Assembly: GCF_015163665.1 (NCBI RefSeq)
Contig: NZ_JADEUG010000001.1
Location: 372,001 to 436,000, forward strand
DNA: 64,000 nucleotides
Direction of reading: 5' to 3'
From: Xenorhabdus sp. BG5
GTDB lineage: Bacteria > Pseudomonadota > Gammaproteobacteria > Enterobacterales > Enterobacteriaceae
This document shows positions 38,907 to 50,236 of the stretch, piece by piece (the first letter of the stretch is position 1; every line of letters begins with the position of its first letter). Below the pieces are notes generated by a model. That model had not been told where the DNA came from, did no database searches, and saw only the letters and a program-made list of their open reading frames with translations. The position numbers and the translations under genes were made by a program.

Positions 38907-39706
38907 TTTATAAAATCTTTTATCAAACTAACCCACTCTGTTGGCTTTTCAATTTGTACCGCGTGACCACTATTAATCTCTTTGTAGGTACTGTTATTAA
39001 TATTCTTATAAACTTCACGTACCAGATAAGGCGGGATTAACGTATCACGGCTTAATCCAATAACCAGGGTGTTTTTATCTATTTGAGTAAGATACTCTTT
39101 TATATCTATAGCTAATCCCAAAGCAATACGTTTTTCTATCTCTTTTTCTGCCGGTTGAGCGCAGATCCGCTGTATGGTTTCATGTCCCAACGATGAGATA
39201 AATTCAGGACTCAGGGCATGTGATAAAGCGAAAGCCATCGCTGATGCTTTATCATTCAATTCTAAATGTAACCAAGTATTGAATATTAATTGGTGGCGAG
39301 GATCACTATTTGTCGCCCAAGGTGCCGTCAATATTATTTTATCAACGAGATGCGGGTATTTGGCTGCTACAACTGCCGCAACGACAGCTCCCAGAGAAAC
39401 GCCAACTAAATCAACAGGAGTATGACCGCTATCTTCTATCACAGCAGCAATTTGTTCCGCCAGGTGCTCAATCGTTAATGTTTCTGACGATAGTTCAGAA
39501 TTTCCACATCCTGCATAATCAGGGATTATAACGGTTCGCTCACTACTAAACGCCTTTTTTATCTCGCCAAAACTACTGTTACCACTGCTATTTGTGCCAT
39601 GCAGGAAGACAATTGGTTTTTTGTGACTTTGCTTATTTTCAGGAAATTCCTGACGGTAAGAAACCAATGAATCTTTTAACTTAATGACTTTATCAATCGA
39701 TTTCAC
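38903..39706 (-). CDS. Alpha/beta-hydrolase of unknown substrate
   Basis: The protein shows the alpha/beta-hydrolase order: oxyanion HG in VFLHGTNSSG, nucleophile elbow GVSLGA (VDLVGVSLGAVVAAVVA), acid in LSRDTLIPP and histidine in INSGHAVQIE. The length is 267 residues from GTG 39706, which has GAGGA 7 nt upstream; an alternative GTG at 39775 has no ribosome site. No membrane or signal segment is seen, so it is probably cytoplasmic. The substrate cannot be named. It sits between cheZ and the invertase, outside the conserved motility set. Confidence 0.8.
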   Translation of the reverse strand: MKSIDKVIKLKDSLVSYRQEFPENKQSHKKPIVFLHGTNSSGNSSFGEIKKAFSSERTVIIPDYAGCGNSELSSETLTIEHLAEQIAAVIEDSGHTPVDLVGVSLGAVVAAVVAAKYPHLVDKIILTAPWATNSDPRHQLIFNTWLHLELNDKASAMAFALSHALSPEFISSLGHETIQRICAQPAEKEIEKRIALGLAIDIKEYLTQIDKNTLVIGLSRDTLIPPYLVREVYKNINNSTYKEINSGHAVQIEKPTEWVSLIKDFIN

Positions 39707-39829
39707 AATGTTTTCCTCTGCATGACCTGAATTAATACCATCGGAGCAAGTGCTTGGGCCAGCTATCCTGCTCACCCAAGCGCAGCCAAAATATAAAAAT
39801 TCCGTTCGTTAAAGCTCTTACACTCGTTA

Positions 39830-40486
39830 TCAAAAACCTAAACTGTCCAATAAATCATCAACCTGTGCCTGGTTACTAATCACACCAGTCCCATTCTGGT
39901 TAACTTGAGGGCCGTTAAGAAGACTGTCGTTCTCTTTTTTCGCTTTAGCCATCTGGTCGGATGGCATATTTTCCATTAATACCATGACCAACTGTTTTTC
40001 CAACTCCTGAATAACTTCCATCATCCTTTTAATTACCTGCCCAGTAAGATCCTGAAAGTCTTGCGCCATCATAATCTCAAGCAATTGTGTGTTGGTAAAT
40101 GAAGTATGATCAGGTACGAGATTCAGATAATTTCTCGTGTCCGTTACCAGTGAGCGAGCATCGGTCAGATCCAAATTCTTCGGATTTGCAAACCATTCAT
40201 CCCAACGTTGGGTTAACGCTTTTGCTGATGCTTCCAATTCGTTCTGACAGGGCTGTGCGACTTCAACGCAGTTCAACACCCTTTCGGCCGCTTGTGCTGT
40301 CATTTGAACAACGTAATTCAATCGCTCTCTTGCATCTGGGATCGCTTCAGCCGCCTGAGCGATAGTTTGATCCAATCCCAGTTCACGTAAACTATCGCGC
40401 AGCATTCTGGTTAACTGCCCAATACGGCTGATTATCTCACTGGTTGAGATCGCCTCATCTCTCGGCATGACTGGATTCTCACTCAT
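39830..40486 (-). CDS. cheZ: Chemotaxis phosphatase CheZ
   Basis: CheZ dephosphorylates CheY-P and ends the tumble signal. The protein has 218 residues (214 in E. coli). The active-site block [17 protein letters not shown] holds the catalytic glutamine, and the C-terminal [11 protein letters not shown] is the CheY-tethering helix. Ribosome site AAGGAG. It is the last gene of the MCP-cheRBYZ operon. Confidence 0.97.
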   Translation of the reverse strand: MSENPVMPRDEAISTSEIISRIGQLTRMLRDSLRELGLDQTIAQAAEAIPDARERLNYVVQMTAQAAERVLNCVEVAQPCQNELEASAKALTQRWDEWFANPKNLDLTDARSLVTDTRNYLNLVPDHTSFTNTQLLEIMMAQDFQDLTGQVIKRMMEVIQELEKQLVMVLMENMPSDQMAKAKKENDSLLNGPQVNQNGTGVISNQAQVDDLLDSLGF

Positions 40487-40495
40487 TTTGTCTCC

Positions 40496-40885
40496 TTAGA
40501 GCCCCAATTTTTCAAATATTTTATTGAGTTTCTCTTCCAAAATAGCCGCAGTAAACGGTTTCACAACATAACCGCTCGCTCCGGCTTGGGCTGCTGCAAT
40601 AATGTTCTCTTTTTTTGCCTCCGCCGTTACCATCAGGACAGGTAAAGCCGCCAGTTTTTCTTCACCGCGAATCGTTTTCAACAATTCAAGGCCATCAATA
40701 TTTGGCATGTTCCAGTCAGAAATGACAAAATCAAATTCGGCAGTGCGGAGTTTAGTCAACGCTTCTGCCCCATCCTGTGCTTCATCTACATTATTGAATC
40801 CCAATTCTTTCAGTAAATTACGTACAATTCGACGCATAGTTGAAAAGTCATCGACGACCAAAAATTTCAGATCCTTACTTGCCAT
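40496..40885 (-). CDS. cheY: Chemotaxis response regulator CheY
   Basis: CheY is the single-domain response regulator that binds the motor switch when phosphorylated by CheA. It has 129 residues, exactly the family length, with Asp12/Asp13, the phospho-acceptor Asp57 (in SDWNMP), Thr87 and Lys109 in place. The frame extends to 40906, but ATG 40885 has AAGGAG upstream and gives the expected [13 protein letters not shown]. Confidence 0.98.
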   Translation of the reverse strand: MASKDLKFLVVDDFSTMRRIVRNLLKELGFNNVDEAQDGAEALTKLRTAEFDFVISDWNMPNIDGLELLKTIRGEEKLAALPVLMVTAEAKKENIIAAAQAGASGYVVKPFTAAILEEKLNKIFEKLGL

Positions 40886-40965
40886 AAAAACTCCTTGGAA
40901 TTTCACTTATCCAGCAGCACAGCGCTGCAAAAATTAACATCAAATACAACTACCAAATACAACGA

Positions 40966-42018
40966 CTAAATACGAATCGATTGCCCCGCACTGATTTTGG
41001 CTAGCATAGTTTTACTGATTTTTTGAAGATCCATGATTTCATCCACCGCCCCTAACTGGATCGCAGCCCGTGGCATGCCAAATACGACACAACTTTTTTC
41101 GCTTTGGGCCAATGTGTAAGCCCCTGCCTGCTTCATTTCCAACATGCCCGCAGCACCATCATTACCCATACCGGTTAAAATAACGCCTACCGCATTGCGC
41201 CCGGCATACTTGGCAACGGAACGAAAGAGAACATCAACAGAAGGACGATGGCGATTAACTGGCTGGGCATGGGTTATCATAATCTGATAATTAGCGCCGC
41301 TGCGGCAAAGTTCCATATGACGATCGCCAGGCGCAATGTAGGCATGTCCCGGCAGGACACGTTCCCCATCCTCAGCTTCTTTTACCGTGATCTGACTCAG
41401 TTTATTAAGTCTTTGTGCAAAAGAACGGGTGAAACCCGGAGGCATATGTTGAGTAATTAATAAAGCTGGACTGGTGATCGGCAGGGGTTGCAGCAGGTTT
41501 TTGATTGCTTCTGTTCCTCCTGTCGATGCCCCTACTGCGATGAGTTTTTCACTGGATAAGAGTGGCTTGAAATTCAATGGTGCTGTACTTGCAGATATCG
41601 GTTCTACAGGACTGATTTTAGCCTGGGCTGCGGCACGGATTTTTTCGGCAATCAATTCGCTATAAGCTAACATACCTTCTCGGATACCCAGTTGTGGCTT
41701 AGTCACAAAGTCCACCGCCCCCAGTTCCAATGCCTTCAATGTAATTTCCGAACCTTTTGCTGTCAGAGAAGAAACCATCACGACAGGCATAGGGCGTAAC
41801 CGCATCAATTTCTCCAGAAAATCAATGCCATCCATGCGTGGCATCTCAACATCCAATGTTAATACCTGCGGATTGTGTTTTTTAATTAAATCACGGGCAA
41901 CAAATGGATCTGGAGCACAATCCACAACTTCCATATCAGGGTGACTATTGATAATTTCCCGCATGATTTGACGCATTAACGCCGAATCATCCACACAAAG
42001 AACAGTTATTTTATTCAT
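40966..42018 (-). CDS. cheB: Chemotaxis protein-glutamate methylesterase CheB
   Basis: CheB removes methyl groups from MCP glutamates and so resets receptors. The 350-residue protein has a receiver domain (1-125, phospho-acceptor Asp56 in [11 protein letters not shown]) and a C-terminal methylesterase domain with catalytic Ser165 in GASTGGTEA, the HMPPGFT block and the [10 protein letters not shown] motif. Ribosome site AAGGAGG. Its start overlaps the cheR stop by 8 bp. Confidence 0.98.
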   Translation of the reverse strand: MNKITVLCVDDSALMRQIMREIINSHPDMEVVDCAPDPFVARDLIKKHNPQVLTLDVEMPRMDGIDFLEKLMRLRPMPVVMVSSLTAKGSEITLKALELGAVDFVTKPQLGIREGMLAYSELIAEKIRAAAQAKISPVEPISASTAPLNFKPLLSSEKLIAVGASTGGTEAIKNLLQPLPITSPALLITQHMPPGFTRSFAQRLNKLSQITVKEAEDGERVLPGHAYIAPGDRHMELCRSGANYQIMITHAQPVNRHRPSVDVLFRSVAKYAGRNAVGVILTGMGNDGAAGMLEMKQAGAYTLAQSEKSCVVFGMPRAAIQLGAVDEIMDLQKISKTMLAKISAGQSIRI

Positions 42019-42898
42019 GACCCCTCCTTGCCCGACCTACACCGTAAACGGTCTGTCCTTGCAAGTAGAACTCTCGGCTGATTTGAGTGACGTTTTCGGA
42101 ATGCCCTGCAAAGAGCAAACCATCCGGTTTTAAGAAATTGACAAAACGACGCAAGATCCTTTCCTGTGTTTTTTTATCAAAATAAATCATGACATTACGG
42201 CAGAATATTGCATCAAATTTACCTTCGAGTGCCCAATCAGAATCGAGCAGGTTCAAATGCTGAAAACTCACCAATTCAGCAAGTAAAGGACGAACCCGAG
42301 CATATCCTTCAAAGCGACCAACCCCTTTGAAAAAATATTTTTTCTTTTGGCTTTCACTCAGATACTGTAATTCTTCCAGCCGATAAACACCCCGACTGGC
42401 TTTTTCCAGCACACTGGTATCAATATCACTGCCAATGATTTTTATCCGATTTGACCGATGCCCCAGTGCATCACACAAGGTCATTGCAATAGAATACGGC
42501 TCCTCCCCCGTTGAAGCGGCAGCGCTCCAAACGCGGTACGTCCCGCCATTTTTCCTGCTGGCATGTGCCGCCAAAATAGGAAAATGATGAGATTCCCTGA
42601 AAAATGCGGTGAGATTAGTGGTCAATGCATTAATGAAAGATTCCCATTCTTTACTGTGACTGTCTTGTTCCAGAATCGACAGATATTGACCGAAATCATT
42701 AAGTCCCAATAGACGAAGCCGCCTGACTAAACGGTTGTATACCATCTCACGCTTATTTTTTGCCAGTACTATGCCAGCCCGTTGATAAATAAACTGGCAG
42801 ATGCGCTCAAATTGCGCATCCGACAAAGCATGTCGCTGAAGCATAAAGTTCAGCGACACAGTAGCATCAGTATCTGAAGCTATTGAATTGGCTTTCAT
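42011..42898 (-). CDS. cheR: Chemotaxis protein methyltransferase CheR
   Basis: CheR methylates MCP glutamates using AdoMet. The protein has 295 residues with the N-terminal helical domain, the AdoMet site [29 protein letters not shown] and the [14 protein letters not shown] motif. It can tether to receptors ending in NWETF, which the upstream MCP gene encodes. It lies 6 bp after the second MCP gene. Confidence 0.97.
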   Translation of the reverse strand: MKANSIASDTDATVSLNFMLQRHALSDAQFERICQFIYQRAGIVLAKNKREMVYNRLVRRLRLLGLNDFGQYLSILEQDSHSKEWESFINALTTNLTAFFRESHHFPILAAHASRKNGGTYRVWSAAASTGEEPYSIAMTLCDALGHRSNRIKIIGSDIDTSVLEKASRGVYRLEELQYLSESQKKKYFFKGVGRFEGYARVRPLLAELVSFQHLNLLDSDWALEGKFDAIFCRNVMIYFDKKTQERILRRFVNFLKPDGLLFAGHSENVTQISREFYLQGQTVYGVGRARRGHE

Positions 42899-42904
42899 CT
42901 GACC

Positions 42905-44536
42905 TCAGCGTAGTTGATTTACAACATGCTCATCAGTCATGTTTGATGTAGCGGTCGTTTGATGATCGTACTCATCGTCCAAATTGTCAGGCAGTTCAAA
43001 TTGAGCAACGGTTTTTACCAACATGTCTGCCTTGTCTTCAAGCGCAGCAGCGGCAGCGGCAGATTGTTCCACCAATGCAGCATTTTGCTGTGTGACTTGA
43101 TCCATCTGGCTGACGGCTTGAGCAACTTGATGAATGCCACGGCTCTGTTCATCAGAAGCAGCCGCAATTTCAGCCATTAAATCAGTCACCTGGTTCACCG
43201 ACCTAACCAACTCATCCATCGTTTGTCCCGCATTATTCACCAATTCTGAACCCTGGTTAACACGATGGACAGATTCATCGATTAAGGTTTTGATTTCTTT
43301 CGCCGCTTCGGCACTACGTTGTGCCAAGTCACGGACTTCACCGGCGACAACAGAGAATCCACGTCCCTGTTCGCCAGCCCGTGCCGCTTCAACGGCAGCA
43401 TTCAGTGCCAGGATATTGGTCTGGAACGCAATACCATCAATAACACTGATAATGGCGCTGATTTTCTTCGAACTTTTGGCGATTTCATCCATAGTTGCCA
43501 CAACACTTGTGGTTAATTCGCCACCTTTTGAAGCAGTCTGAGAAGCCGATACCGCCAGTTCGCTGGCTTGACGCGCATTTTCTGCATTCTGTTTAACGGT
43601 AACCGTCAACTCTTCCATACTGGCAGCCGTTTCTTCCAGTGATGCGGCCTGTTGCTCTGTACGTGAAGATAAGTCCGTATTACCTTGAGTGATCTCTTGA
43701 ATGCCAGAATACATCTGGTTGGTATTCTCACGCACGGCAGCAATGGATTTGGCTAATGATGCCTGCATGTCACGCAGCTTGCGGAAAATATCACCAATTT
43801 CATCATCGGTGAACACGGCAATTTCCTTATCCAAACGCCCTGCCGCTACATCCTGGAAGCACGTTCTCATATTCGAAAACGGTCTGAGCAGGTTACGTTT
43901 CATCCACCAATTAGCGGCGACTGAAACAACAAATACCATCAAGATGGCGCCAAAAAACATGGCAATGGATACTTTGTAGTAGAATTTTCCCTCAGAAACG
44001 GCTGAGTTAATGTTAGCGCCGAGAAACTGCATATAATTGTTAAATGCAATTTCCATCTTACGCTGGTAATCTTCTGTAGGTTGATCAAGGAAGGCCTGAA
44101 AATTACCTTCATAAAGATAAGTTTTTAGCTCTTTTAATGCGTTGATATATTCTTGATAAGAATGCTCAACCGCAATTAATAAAGCTGCACCCTGATCAGT
44201 TTGTTCCATCCGAGGTAGTGAACTGAATTTGGCAAAATTCCGGTCTGCGTCATTCATTGAGCCTTTGAGTAACGCCTCCATTGTCTCTATCTGCGCTTGT
44301 GGCTGCCCCACTTTCTGGGCAATTGCGATTTTGTTCAAAGTATTACGCGTTTGCAACAATGCCGACCAACTCAATCCCAGGGTATCTCTCCGTTGAGTTC
44401 CCAGATCAATTCTTTCGATATATGTCTGGTCTGTATGAATTATTCCTAGAGACAAACCACTCGAAATAATTTGCATAACACAAAACATCATCAGTAACAG
44501 ATACAAACTGGTTGATATGCGAAGCTTGCCTAACAT
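42905..44536 (-). CDS. Methyl-accepting chemotaxis protein without a C-terminal pentapeptide
   Basis: This 543-residue transmembrane receptor has a first membrane helix (about 8-30), a periplasmic four-helix ligand domain (about 35-190), a second membrane helix (about 192-212), a HAMP linker and a cytoplasmic signalling hairpin with the universal tip sequence [20 protein letters not shown]. It ends HVVNQLR and lacks the CheR-binding pentapeptide, so it probably depends on its neighbour for adaptation, as Tap and Trg do. Ribosome site GAGGTGA. The ligand is unknown. Confidence 0.95.
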   Translation of the reverse strand: MLGKLRISTSLYLLLMMFCVMQIISSGLSLGIIHTDQTYIERIDLGTQRRDTLGLSWSALLQTRNTLNKIAIAQKVGQPQAQIETMEALLKGSMNDADRNFAKFSSLPRMEQTDQGAALLIAVEHSYQEYINALKELKTYLYEGNFQAFLDQPTEDYQRKMEIAFNNYMQFLGANINSAVSEGKFYYKVSIAMFFGAILMVFVVSVAANWWMKRNLLRPFSNMRTCFQDVAAGRLDKEIAVFTDDEIGDIFRKLRDMQASLAKSIAAVRENTNQMYSGIQEITQGNTDLSSRTEQQAASLEETAASMEELTVTVKQNAENARQASELAVSASQTASKGGELTTSVVATMDEIAKSSKKISAIISVIDGIAFQTNILALNAAVEAARAGEQGRGFSVVAGEVRDLAQRSAEAAKEIKTLIDESVHRVNQGSELVNNAGQTMDELVRSVNQVTDLMAEIAAASDEQSRGIHQVAQAVSQMDQVTQQNAALVEQSAAAAAALEDKADMLVKTVAQFELPDNLDDEYDHQTTATSNMTDEHVVNQLR

Positions 44537-44592
44537 GTAATCACCTCGTTTAACGGCTGCATAATGCAGCCGTGGTTATCGCTAGTATTTTT

Positions 44593-46296
44593 TTAGAATG
44601 TTTCCCAATTAGAGGGATCTTCCACATTGCTGTCTTTCTTCAGCACGGGAGGATTTGTCTTATTAGCTGGAGGAGTCGACGATTTTGTCGCCGATAAAAC
44701 TTCATGTTTTCTTTTCTCAGGCTGCTTCCTTTCTGCCTGCTCCGGTAACTGGAACATCGCAACCGCCTTGGTCAATATCTTGGCCTGCTCTTCCAATGCC
44801 GCCGCCGCAGCAGCAGACTGCTCAACCAATGACGCATTTTGTTGTGTAACCCTATCCATTTCGGAAATAGCGACACCAACTTGCGTGATCCCTCTACTTT
44901 GTTCATCAGAAGCCGATGCAATTTCCCCCATAATGTCAGTCACGCGGGTAACAGAATCGACAATTTTGTGCATGGTTTCGCCAGCGCTTTCTACCTGCAT
45001 GGAACCGGTATCTGTACGATTTACCGAGTCTTCGATTAACGATTTGATCTCTTTAGCTGCTTCTGCACTACGCTGTGCCAGATTGCGCACTTCACCTGCC
45101 ACCACGGCAAAACCACGGCCATGTTCACCGGCACGGGCAGCTTCCACGGCAGCATTAAGGGCGAGAATATTGGTTTGGAAGGCAATGGCATCAATGACGC
45201 CAGTGATATCAGAGATCTTACGAGAACTGTCCGCTATTTCATGCATGGTCTGAACGACATTAGCCACCACTTTACCTCCCTGACGGGCGATTTCAGAGGC
45301 GTTGTCAGCCAAGTTACTGGCTTGACGGGCATTATCAGCATTCTGTTTTACCGTCGCAGTCAACTGTTCCATACTGGCAGCTGTTTCTTCTAACGAAGCC
45401 ACTTGTTGTTCAGTACGGGAAGAAAGATCGTTGTTACCCGCGGCAATTTCGCTGGTGCCGGTATAGATGGTTTCAGTACTTTGATGAACACTTCTGACTG
45501 TATTGATCAGTTCTTCCTGCATGTGTCTCAAGCCAACGGCTAACATACCCATCTCATTATTGCCAGTGACCGTGATCGCCTGAGTCAAGTCCCCTCTTGA
45601 GAAGGCCCTAATATTATCCAACAGTTTATGCAATGGATTGATCAATGCCTTACGTAAGCCAATCCAGCTTATTCCCATGACGACGACCAGCAGAGTCATC
45701 ACAAAGATCAACGAAGCAACGATATTACTGTAAGTTTGGTCAGCTTCCTGTGATACTTGCTCATAAAATTTTGCGCTCTGGGAAAGATAAAAGTTAAATT
45801 CCACATTAAACGCGTTCTGATAATCCGTCGTTTTCTGGAGAAAAAACGCTTCAAACTTGTCATGCGCTAGCATGTTATCTAACTCTTTAAGCGCATTAAG
45901 ATAATCATTGTGGGTCTGTTTTAGACGTTGCAGGTGTTCTGGATCATAGAAAGACAATTTTTCAGTCTGTTCATATTTCTCGAAGAGACGTTCAGCACGG
46001 GCAATATTAGCCTTAGCTTCTGCCAGAGCATCATCAACTTTATAACTACCTTCAACACCGCGATTTTTCATCATGTACATGATGCCAACACGGTTCAGGT
46101 TATTACGGGCTTGCAACAGGTTAACCCAGCTCTCATCCAGATAGATTTGCTGCTCTCGCATTTTATCTATTAAGTCAAAGGCTTCTATATCATTCTTCAA
46201 CCCTTTGAAGAACAATCCCCCGGAGATAAGTTGCAAAGCACCAAACAATATGATGACTGAGATTAATCCCGTCACTATTTTCATTCGGTTAAACAT
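44593..46296 (-). CDS. Methyl-accepting chemotaxis protein with C-terminal NWETF (Tsr/Tar-like)
   Basis: The 567-residue receptor has a membrane helix near residues 8-28, a periplasmic ligand-binding four-helix domain (about 35-190), a second membrane helix (about 192-213), HAMP, and a signalling hairpin with [20 protein letters not shown]. It ends SNWETF, the CheR/CheB-tethering pentapeptide found on high-abundance receptors. It is the first gene of the MCP-MCP-cheRBYZ operon and has its own sigma-28-type promoter. Its ligand cannot be told from sequence. Confidence 0.95.
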   Translation of the reverse strand: MFNRMKIVTGLISVIILFGALQLISGGLFFKGLKNDIEAFDLIDKMREQQIYLDESWVNLLQARNNLNRVGIMYMMKNRGVEGSYKVDDALAEAKANIARAERLFEKYEQTEKLSFYDPEHLQRLKQTHNDYLNALKELDNMLAHDKFEAFFLQKTTDYQNAFNVEFNFYLSQSAKFYEQVSQEADQTYSNIVASLIFVMTLLVVVMGISWIGLRKALINPLHKLLDNIRAFSRGDLTQAITVTGNNEMGMLAVGLRHMQEELINTVRSVHQSTETIYTGTSEIAAGNNDLSSRTEQQVASLEETAASMEQLTATVKQNADNARQASNLADNASEIARQGGKVVANVVQTMHEIADSSRKISDITGVIDAIAFQTNILALNAAVEAARAGEHGRGFAVVAGEVRNLAQRSAEAAKEIKSLIEDSVNRTDTGSMQVESAGETMHKIVDSVTRVTDIMGEIASASDEQSRGITQVGVAISEMDRVTQQNASLVEQSAAAAAALEEQAKILTKAVAMFQLPEQAERKQPEKRKHEVLSATKSSTPPANKTNPPVLKKDSNVEDPSNWETF

Positions 46297-46347
46297 AACT
46301 TCCCTTTTTTACTAAATTTCTATGCCGATTTTTAGAATTACAGATAG

Positions 46348-46374
46348 TTATCGGCACACTTAAAGGGAACTTTA
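46348..46374 (-). promoter_or_regulatory. Sigma-28 (FliA) promoter for the MCP-cheRBYZ operon
   Basis: On the minus strand: TAAAGTTC, 11-nt spacer, GCCGATAA; 15 of 16 consensus positions match. It lies 52 bp upstream of the first MCP start and downstream of the cheW terminator, so the receptor genes start a separate class 3 transcript. Confidence 0.9.
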
Positions 46375-46418
46375 CGTATAATTCTAAAAATTGATTTTTT
46401 ACGGTATTTTTTTGATCT

Positions 46419-46456
46419 AAAACAAAGGGGCTGCTATTTTTTATTGCAGTAGCCCC
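46419..46456 (-). terminator. Terminator after cheW
   Basis: A GC-rich stem pairs GGGGCT (46427-46432) with AGCCCC (46451-46456). On the minus strand it is followed by TTTGTTTT. It lies 19 bp after the cheW stop and closes the motAB-cheAW transcript. Confidence 0.75.
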
Positions 46457-46474
46457 AAAATATCCATCTTTACA

Positions 46475-46972
46475 TCAACCTTTGGCGACTGAATCAACTA
46501 ATGCCATTTCTTCACTATTGAGAAGCTTTTCGATATCAACCAGAATCAGCATCCGTTCATCAATAGAACCCAGCCCCGTTAAATATTCTGTTGATAAAGT
46601 GACCGCAAATTCTGGTGCAGGACAAATCTGATCTTCTTTCAAGGACAGCACGTCAGACACACCATCAACCACAATCCCAACAACACGGTTAAGCAAATTC
46701 AGGACAATCACAACAGTGTTGTCGTTATAGGTGACATCTTCCTGTGAGAATTTGATCCTCAAATCGATGATAGGAACGATCACCCCACGCAGGTTGGTGA
46801 TCCCCTTGATAAAAGCAGGCGTGTTTGCAATGCGGGTAACTTGGTCATAGCCGCGAATTTCCTGTACTTTTAATATCTCAATTCCATACTCTTCATCACC
46901 CAAAGTGAAAACCAGATATTCCTTTCCGGTCGTTTCTCCCGATAATTTATTAAATTCTTCTATGGCCGACAT
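46475..46972 (-). CDS. cheW: Chemotaxis coupling protein CheW
   Basis: CheW links MCPs to the CheA kinase. The protein has 165 residues (167 in E. coli). [33 protein letters not shown] and VDGVSDVL are the conserved blocks. The reading frame continues far upstream through cheA, but ATG 46972 has AAGGT upstream, lies 4 bp past the cheA stop and gives the standard N-terminus. Confidence 0.97.
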   Translation of the reverse strand: MSAIEEFNKLSGETTGKEYLVFTLGDEEYGIEILKVQEIRGYDQVTRIANTPAFIKGITNLRGVIVPIIDLRIKFSQEDVTYNDNTVVIVLNLLNRVVGIVVDGVSDVLSLKEDQICPAPEFAVTLSTEYLTGLGSIDERMLILVDIEKLLNSEEMALVDSVAKG

Positions 46973-46976
46973 GATG

Positions 46977-49214
46977 TTACCTTTTAGTGTGAAATGTTTT
47001 GCGCTGAGCCAATTGTTCGTGGTTAAGTTTTTGCAAAGCAGGAATATCAATGATGAGCGCAACGCTACCATCCCCCATAATGGTGGCCGCCGAAATACCC
47101 GGTACTTTGCGGTAATTGCTCTCGATATTTTTAACAACAACTTGATGTTGCCCCACCAGTTTATCCACCAGCAAGGCATAACGGCGTCCGGCACTTTGCA
47201 CAATAACAGCAATGCCTTTCGTTGGATCAGTGATTCCATTAGAGATATCGAATATGCGATACAGTTCAAGCAGAGGTAAATATTCCCCACGTACTAGCAA
47301 TAGTTTTTCATCACCCGCCAATGGATAAATATCTTCCTCTTGTGGTTGCAATGAACTCACTACGGCACTCAGAGGCAGGATGAAAACTTCCTCATTGACT
47401 CTGACTGACATACCATCCAGTATCGCTAATGTCAGTGGCAGCAAAATGCGAATGACAGTTCCCTTTCCTGCCTGGAAATTAATCTGAATTTGCCCGCCCA
47501 TATCCTGAATATTGCGTTTGACCACATCCATGCCAACACCACGGCCAGAAACATCAGTGACCACTTCTGCGGTAGAAAAACCGGGAGCAAAAATCAGCAT
47601 GGCCACTTCTTCATTGCTCATATTTTCACTGACGCTTAAGCCCTGAGATTGTGCTTTTGCTAAGATCTTTTCACGGTTCAGACCTGCTCCATCATCAATA
47701 ACTTCAATACAAATATTTCCACCTTGATGCTCTGCTGCCAGCGTCAAATTACCCGTCTCTGGTTTACCCGCCGCAAGGCGTTTTTCCGGACTTTCGATAC
47801 CATGATCAAGGCTGTTACGTACCAGGTGAGTTAGAGGATCGATAATCCGTTCAATTAAACTCTTATCCAGTTCTGTCGAACTGCCAATGAGTGTCAATTC
47901 CACTTTTTTATTGAGTTTTCCAGCCAAATCCCGCACCAAACGTGGGTAACGGCTAAAAACGTATTCCATCGGCATCATGCGAATTGACATGACGGATTCT
48001 TGCAAGTCACGGGAATTTCGCTGCAATTGAGCCATACAGCTCAACAATTCACTGTGTTTGGTCGGTTCCAGACCGTTACAATGTTGGGCCAGCATAGATT
48101 GGGTAATGACCAATTCACCCACTAAATTGATAAGCTGATCAACTTTTTCTACAGCAACACGAATACTGGATGATTCCGCACGTTGGCGTGGCGATCCCGC
48201 TGCCGGGCGGGGCGCCGGACGCCCAACTTCACGTACATCTGTTTTTTTCGGAGCATCCGTCAGCTGTGGATTATTTGTAATTGTCGTATTTGTTGCTGTG
48301 GTAGTATTTTTTACTGTATTGTTGTCTGTTGTACTATTTTCTGCCGCAGTTTTTACCGTATCCGTTTTTACTATGGCATCTACAGCATCACCTTTGACTA
48401 CAGCTGTATCTTGTTCTGTTTCAGTGTTCGCGCCTTCTGACTGAGACTCATTTGTTGGTAAAAAAGTGATTTGCTCTGGCTCAATGACAAAGCACAATAC
48501 AGCCGTAATATCATCTTCTGTTGCAGATGTGATCAATGAGGCTTCAAGGCTGTTGGTAGTCTGTTCTACATCATAAATCTCACCAAGATGCCCCAATTCG
48601 TCCTTCATTAAACTGACTTCGCGTTCTTTCAATCCAGATAAATGAACACGGATCTGTCCATGATTGGATTTGTCGGCTGAAGTATGCCTCTCCTCTGGCT
48701 GATTTTCTTCGGGCTGAACCGATGCTACTGCCTGTTTTTCCTCCACTTCATTTACAACATCTTCCGTGACAAGTTCAGCATGAATCTCAGGAATTGCAGC
48801 AAAAAATTCTTTTTCCTGCTGCCCTTGTTGTAGTTCTAATGCAAGCTGACGCAGTGTCTCGCAGATATAATTGAATGTGTCTTCATCCGGCTCCTGAGAA
48901 CTTTTATAGGCATCCAATTGTTGCTGCATAATATCTTTCGCTTCTAAAAACAGGTTGATAATGTCAATGGTCAAACGTATTTCATCACGTCTGGCGCTAT
49001 CGAGCAGATTTTCCAAAACATGTGTGGTCTGTTGCAGCTTGGTAAAACCAAAAGTCGCAGCGCCCCCCTTAATGGAGTGAGCGCTGCGAAATATTGCGTT
49101 TAACTGCTCATGATCAGGCTCATCGGCATCAAGCAACAATAAATGCTGCTCCATATCAGCCAATAGTTCATCTGCTTCATCAAAGAAAGTTTGATAAAAC
49201 GCGGTAATATCCAT
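46977..49214 (-). CDS. cheA: Chemotaxis histidine kinase CheA
   Basis: CheA autophosphorylates and passes phosphate to CheY and CheB. The 745-residue protein has the P1 Hpt domain with His46 ([12 protein letters not shown]), the P2 CheY/CheB-binding domain (about 185-260), a low-complexity linker, the P3 dimerization domain, the P4 kinase domain with N-box [12 protein letters not shown] and [10 protein letters not shown], and the P5 CheW-like domain. It is about 90 residues longer than E. coli CheA (654), largely because of a Thr/Asn/Val-rich linker at about 275-325. Confidence 0.97.
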   Translation of the reverse strand: MDITAFYQTFFDEADELLADMEQHLLLLDADEPDHEQLNAIFRSAHSIKGGAATFGFTKLQQTTHVLENLLDSARRDEIRLTIDIINLFLEAKDIMQQQLDAYKSSQEPDEDTFNYICETLRQLALELQQGQQEKEFFAAIPEIHAELVTEDVVNEVEEKQAVASVQPEENQPEERHTSADKSNHGQIRVHLSGLKEREVSLMKDELGHLGEIYDVEQTTNSLEASLITSATEDDITAVLCFVIEPEQITFLPTNESQSEGANTETEQDTAVVKGDAVDAIVKTDTVKTAAENSTTDNNTVKNTTTATNTTITNNPQLTDAPKKTDVREVGRPAPRPAAGSPRQRAESSSIRVAVEKVDQLINLVGELVITQSMLAQHCNGLEPTKHSELLSCMAQLQRNSRDLQESVMSIRMMPMEYVFSRYPRLVRDLAGKLNKKVELTLIGSSTELDKSLIERIIDPLTHLVRNSLDHGIESPEKRLAAGKPETGNLTLAAEHQGGNICIEVIDDGAGLNREKILAKAQSQGLSVSENMSNEEVAMLIFAPGFSTAEVVTDVSGRGVGMDVVKRNIQDMGGQIQINFQAGKGTVIRILLPLTLAILDGMSVRVNEEVFILPLSAVVSSLQPQEEDIYPLAGDEKLLLVRGEYLPLLELYRIFDISNGITDPTKGIAVIVQSAGRRYALLVDKLVGQHQVVVKNIESNYRKVPGISAATIMGDGSVALIIDIPALQKLNHEQLAQRKTFHTKR

Positions 49215-49220
49215 CGTTAC

Positions 49221-50234
49221 TTACTCTGTCATCTTATTATCACTCGGCGGTTCAGCCGATGGCTGTTCCGATTTTGTGATTTCATGTTTTATGATCACAT
49301 GGAATTGTTCGGCAGGTTGCTGAGCAGCCACTCCCTCATTTGAATCCATTCTGATGACTTCTTGCATATCCATACTATTGTTAGCGGTCATGGCGTTACC
49401 GCCACTATTTTCCTGCTCAATCCTTTTTTCTGCATCTTTATTGAGTACAATAATGCTGATACGACGGTTAACCGGCGCATTAGGATCGATATCTTTCTGC
49501 ATACTAACAGTAGATGCCATACCCACAACTCGCAGAACTTTGGCTTCATCCAAGCCACCTATCAGCAATTCACGCCTTGATGCATTGGCGCGATCGGAAG
49601 AAAGCTCCCAGTTACTGTAACCCCGCTGACCGTTAGCATACTGTAAATTATCGGTATGACCAGAAAGACTGATTTTGTTTGGAATATCGTTCAAAATCGG
49701 CGCAATTGCCCGCAAGATATCACTCATGTAACTTTCGACGTTCGAACTGCCAATCATGAACATCGGGCGATTTTCTCGATCGATAATCTGAATACGTAAA
49801 CCTTCATCCATCATGTCAATCAATAGATGAGGACGCAGCTCTTTAAGGCGAGGATCGGTAATAATCAATTGGTCTAGTTGCTGGCGTAATCGATTTAAGC
49901 GGCGAGTTTCTTCTTTAGCTTCAACAATATTAAATTGACGGAAAACTTCCCCATCCTGTTGGGAAATATCATCCCCACCCCCAGGGATCGGATTGGTGCT
50001 ATCGCTGCTTTTCTGTCCCTGATTAATCGCTACTTTTAAAGGAGTACGGAAATACTCAGCAATGCTAGTCAATTCCTGCGGACTGGCTATCGATATCAAC
50101 CACATAACCAGAAAGAATGCCATCATTGCAGTCATAAAATCAGCATAAGCAATCTTCCATGATCCACCGACATGGTTCGAATCATGTTTTTTACGCTTCT
50201 TTATTCTGACGACAGAAACATTATTCGCTCTCAT
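49221..50234 (-). CDS. motB: Flagellar motor stator protein MotB
   Basis: MotB anchors the stator to peptidoglycan. The protein has 337 residues with a single membrane helix (about 28-50) carrying the proton-binding aspartate in [20 protein letters not shown], and a C-terminal OmpA-like domain with [12 protein letters not shown] and [16 protein letters not shown]. It begins 2 bp after the motA stop and is followed by cheA. Confidence 0.98.
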   Translation of the reverse strand: MRANNVSVVRIKKRKKHDSNHVGGSWKIAYADFMTAMMAFFLVMWLISIASPQELTSIAEYFRTPLKVAINQGQKSSDSTNPIPGGGDDISQQDGEVFRQFNIVEAKEETRRLNRLRQQLDQLIITDPRLKELRPHLLIDMMDEGLRIQIIDRENRPMFMIGSSNVESYMSDILRAIAPILNDIPNKISLSGHTDNLQYANGQRGYSNWELSSDRANASRRELLIGGLDEAKVLRVVGMASTVSMQKDIDPNAPVNRRISIIVLNKDAEKRIEQENSGGNAMTANNSMDMQEVIRMDSNEGVAAQQPAEQFHVIIKHEITKSEQPSAEPPSDNKMTE

Positions 50235-50236
50235 AA

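Noticed and set aside
46973-47290. Upstream extension of the cheW frame (106 extra codons)
   Set aside because: It lies inside cheA in another frame; the real cheW start at 46972 has a ribosome site and the expected N-terminus.
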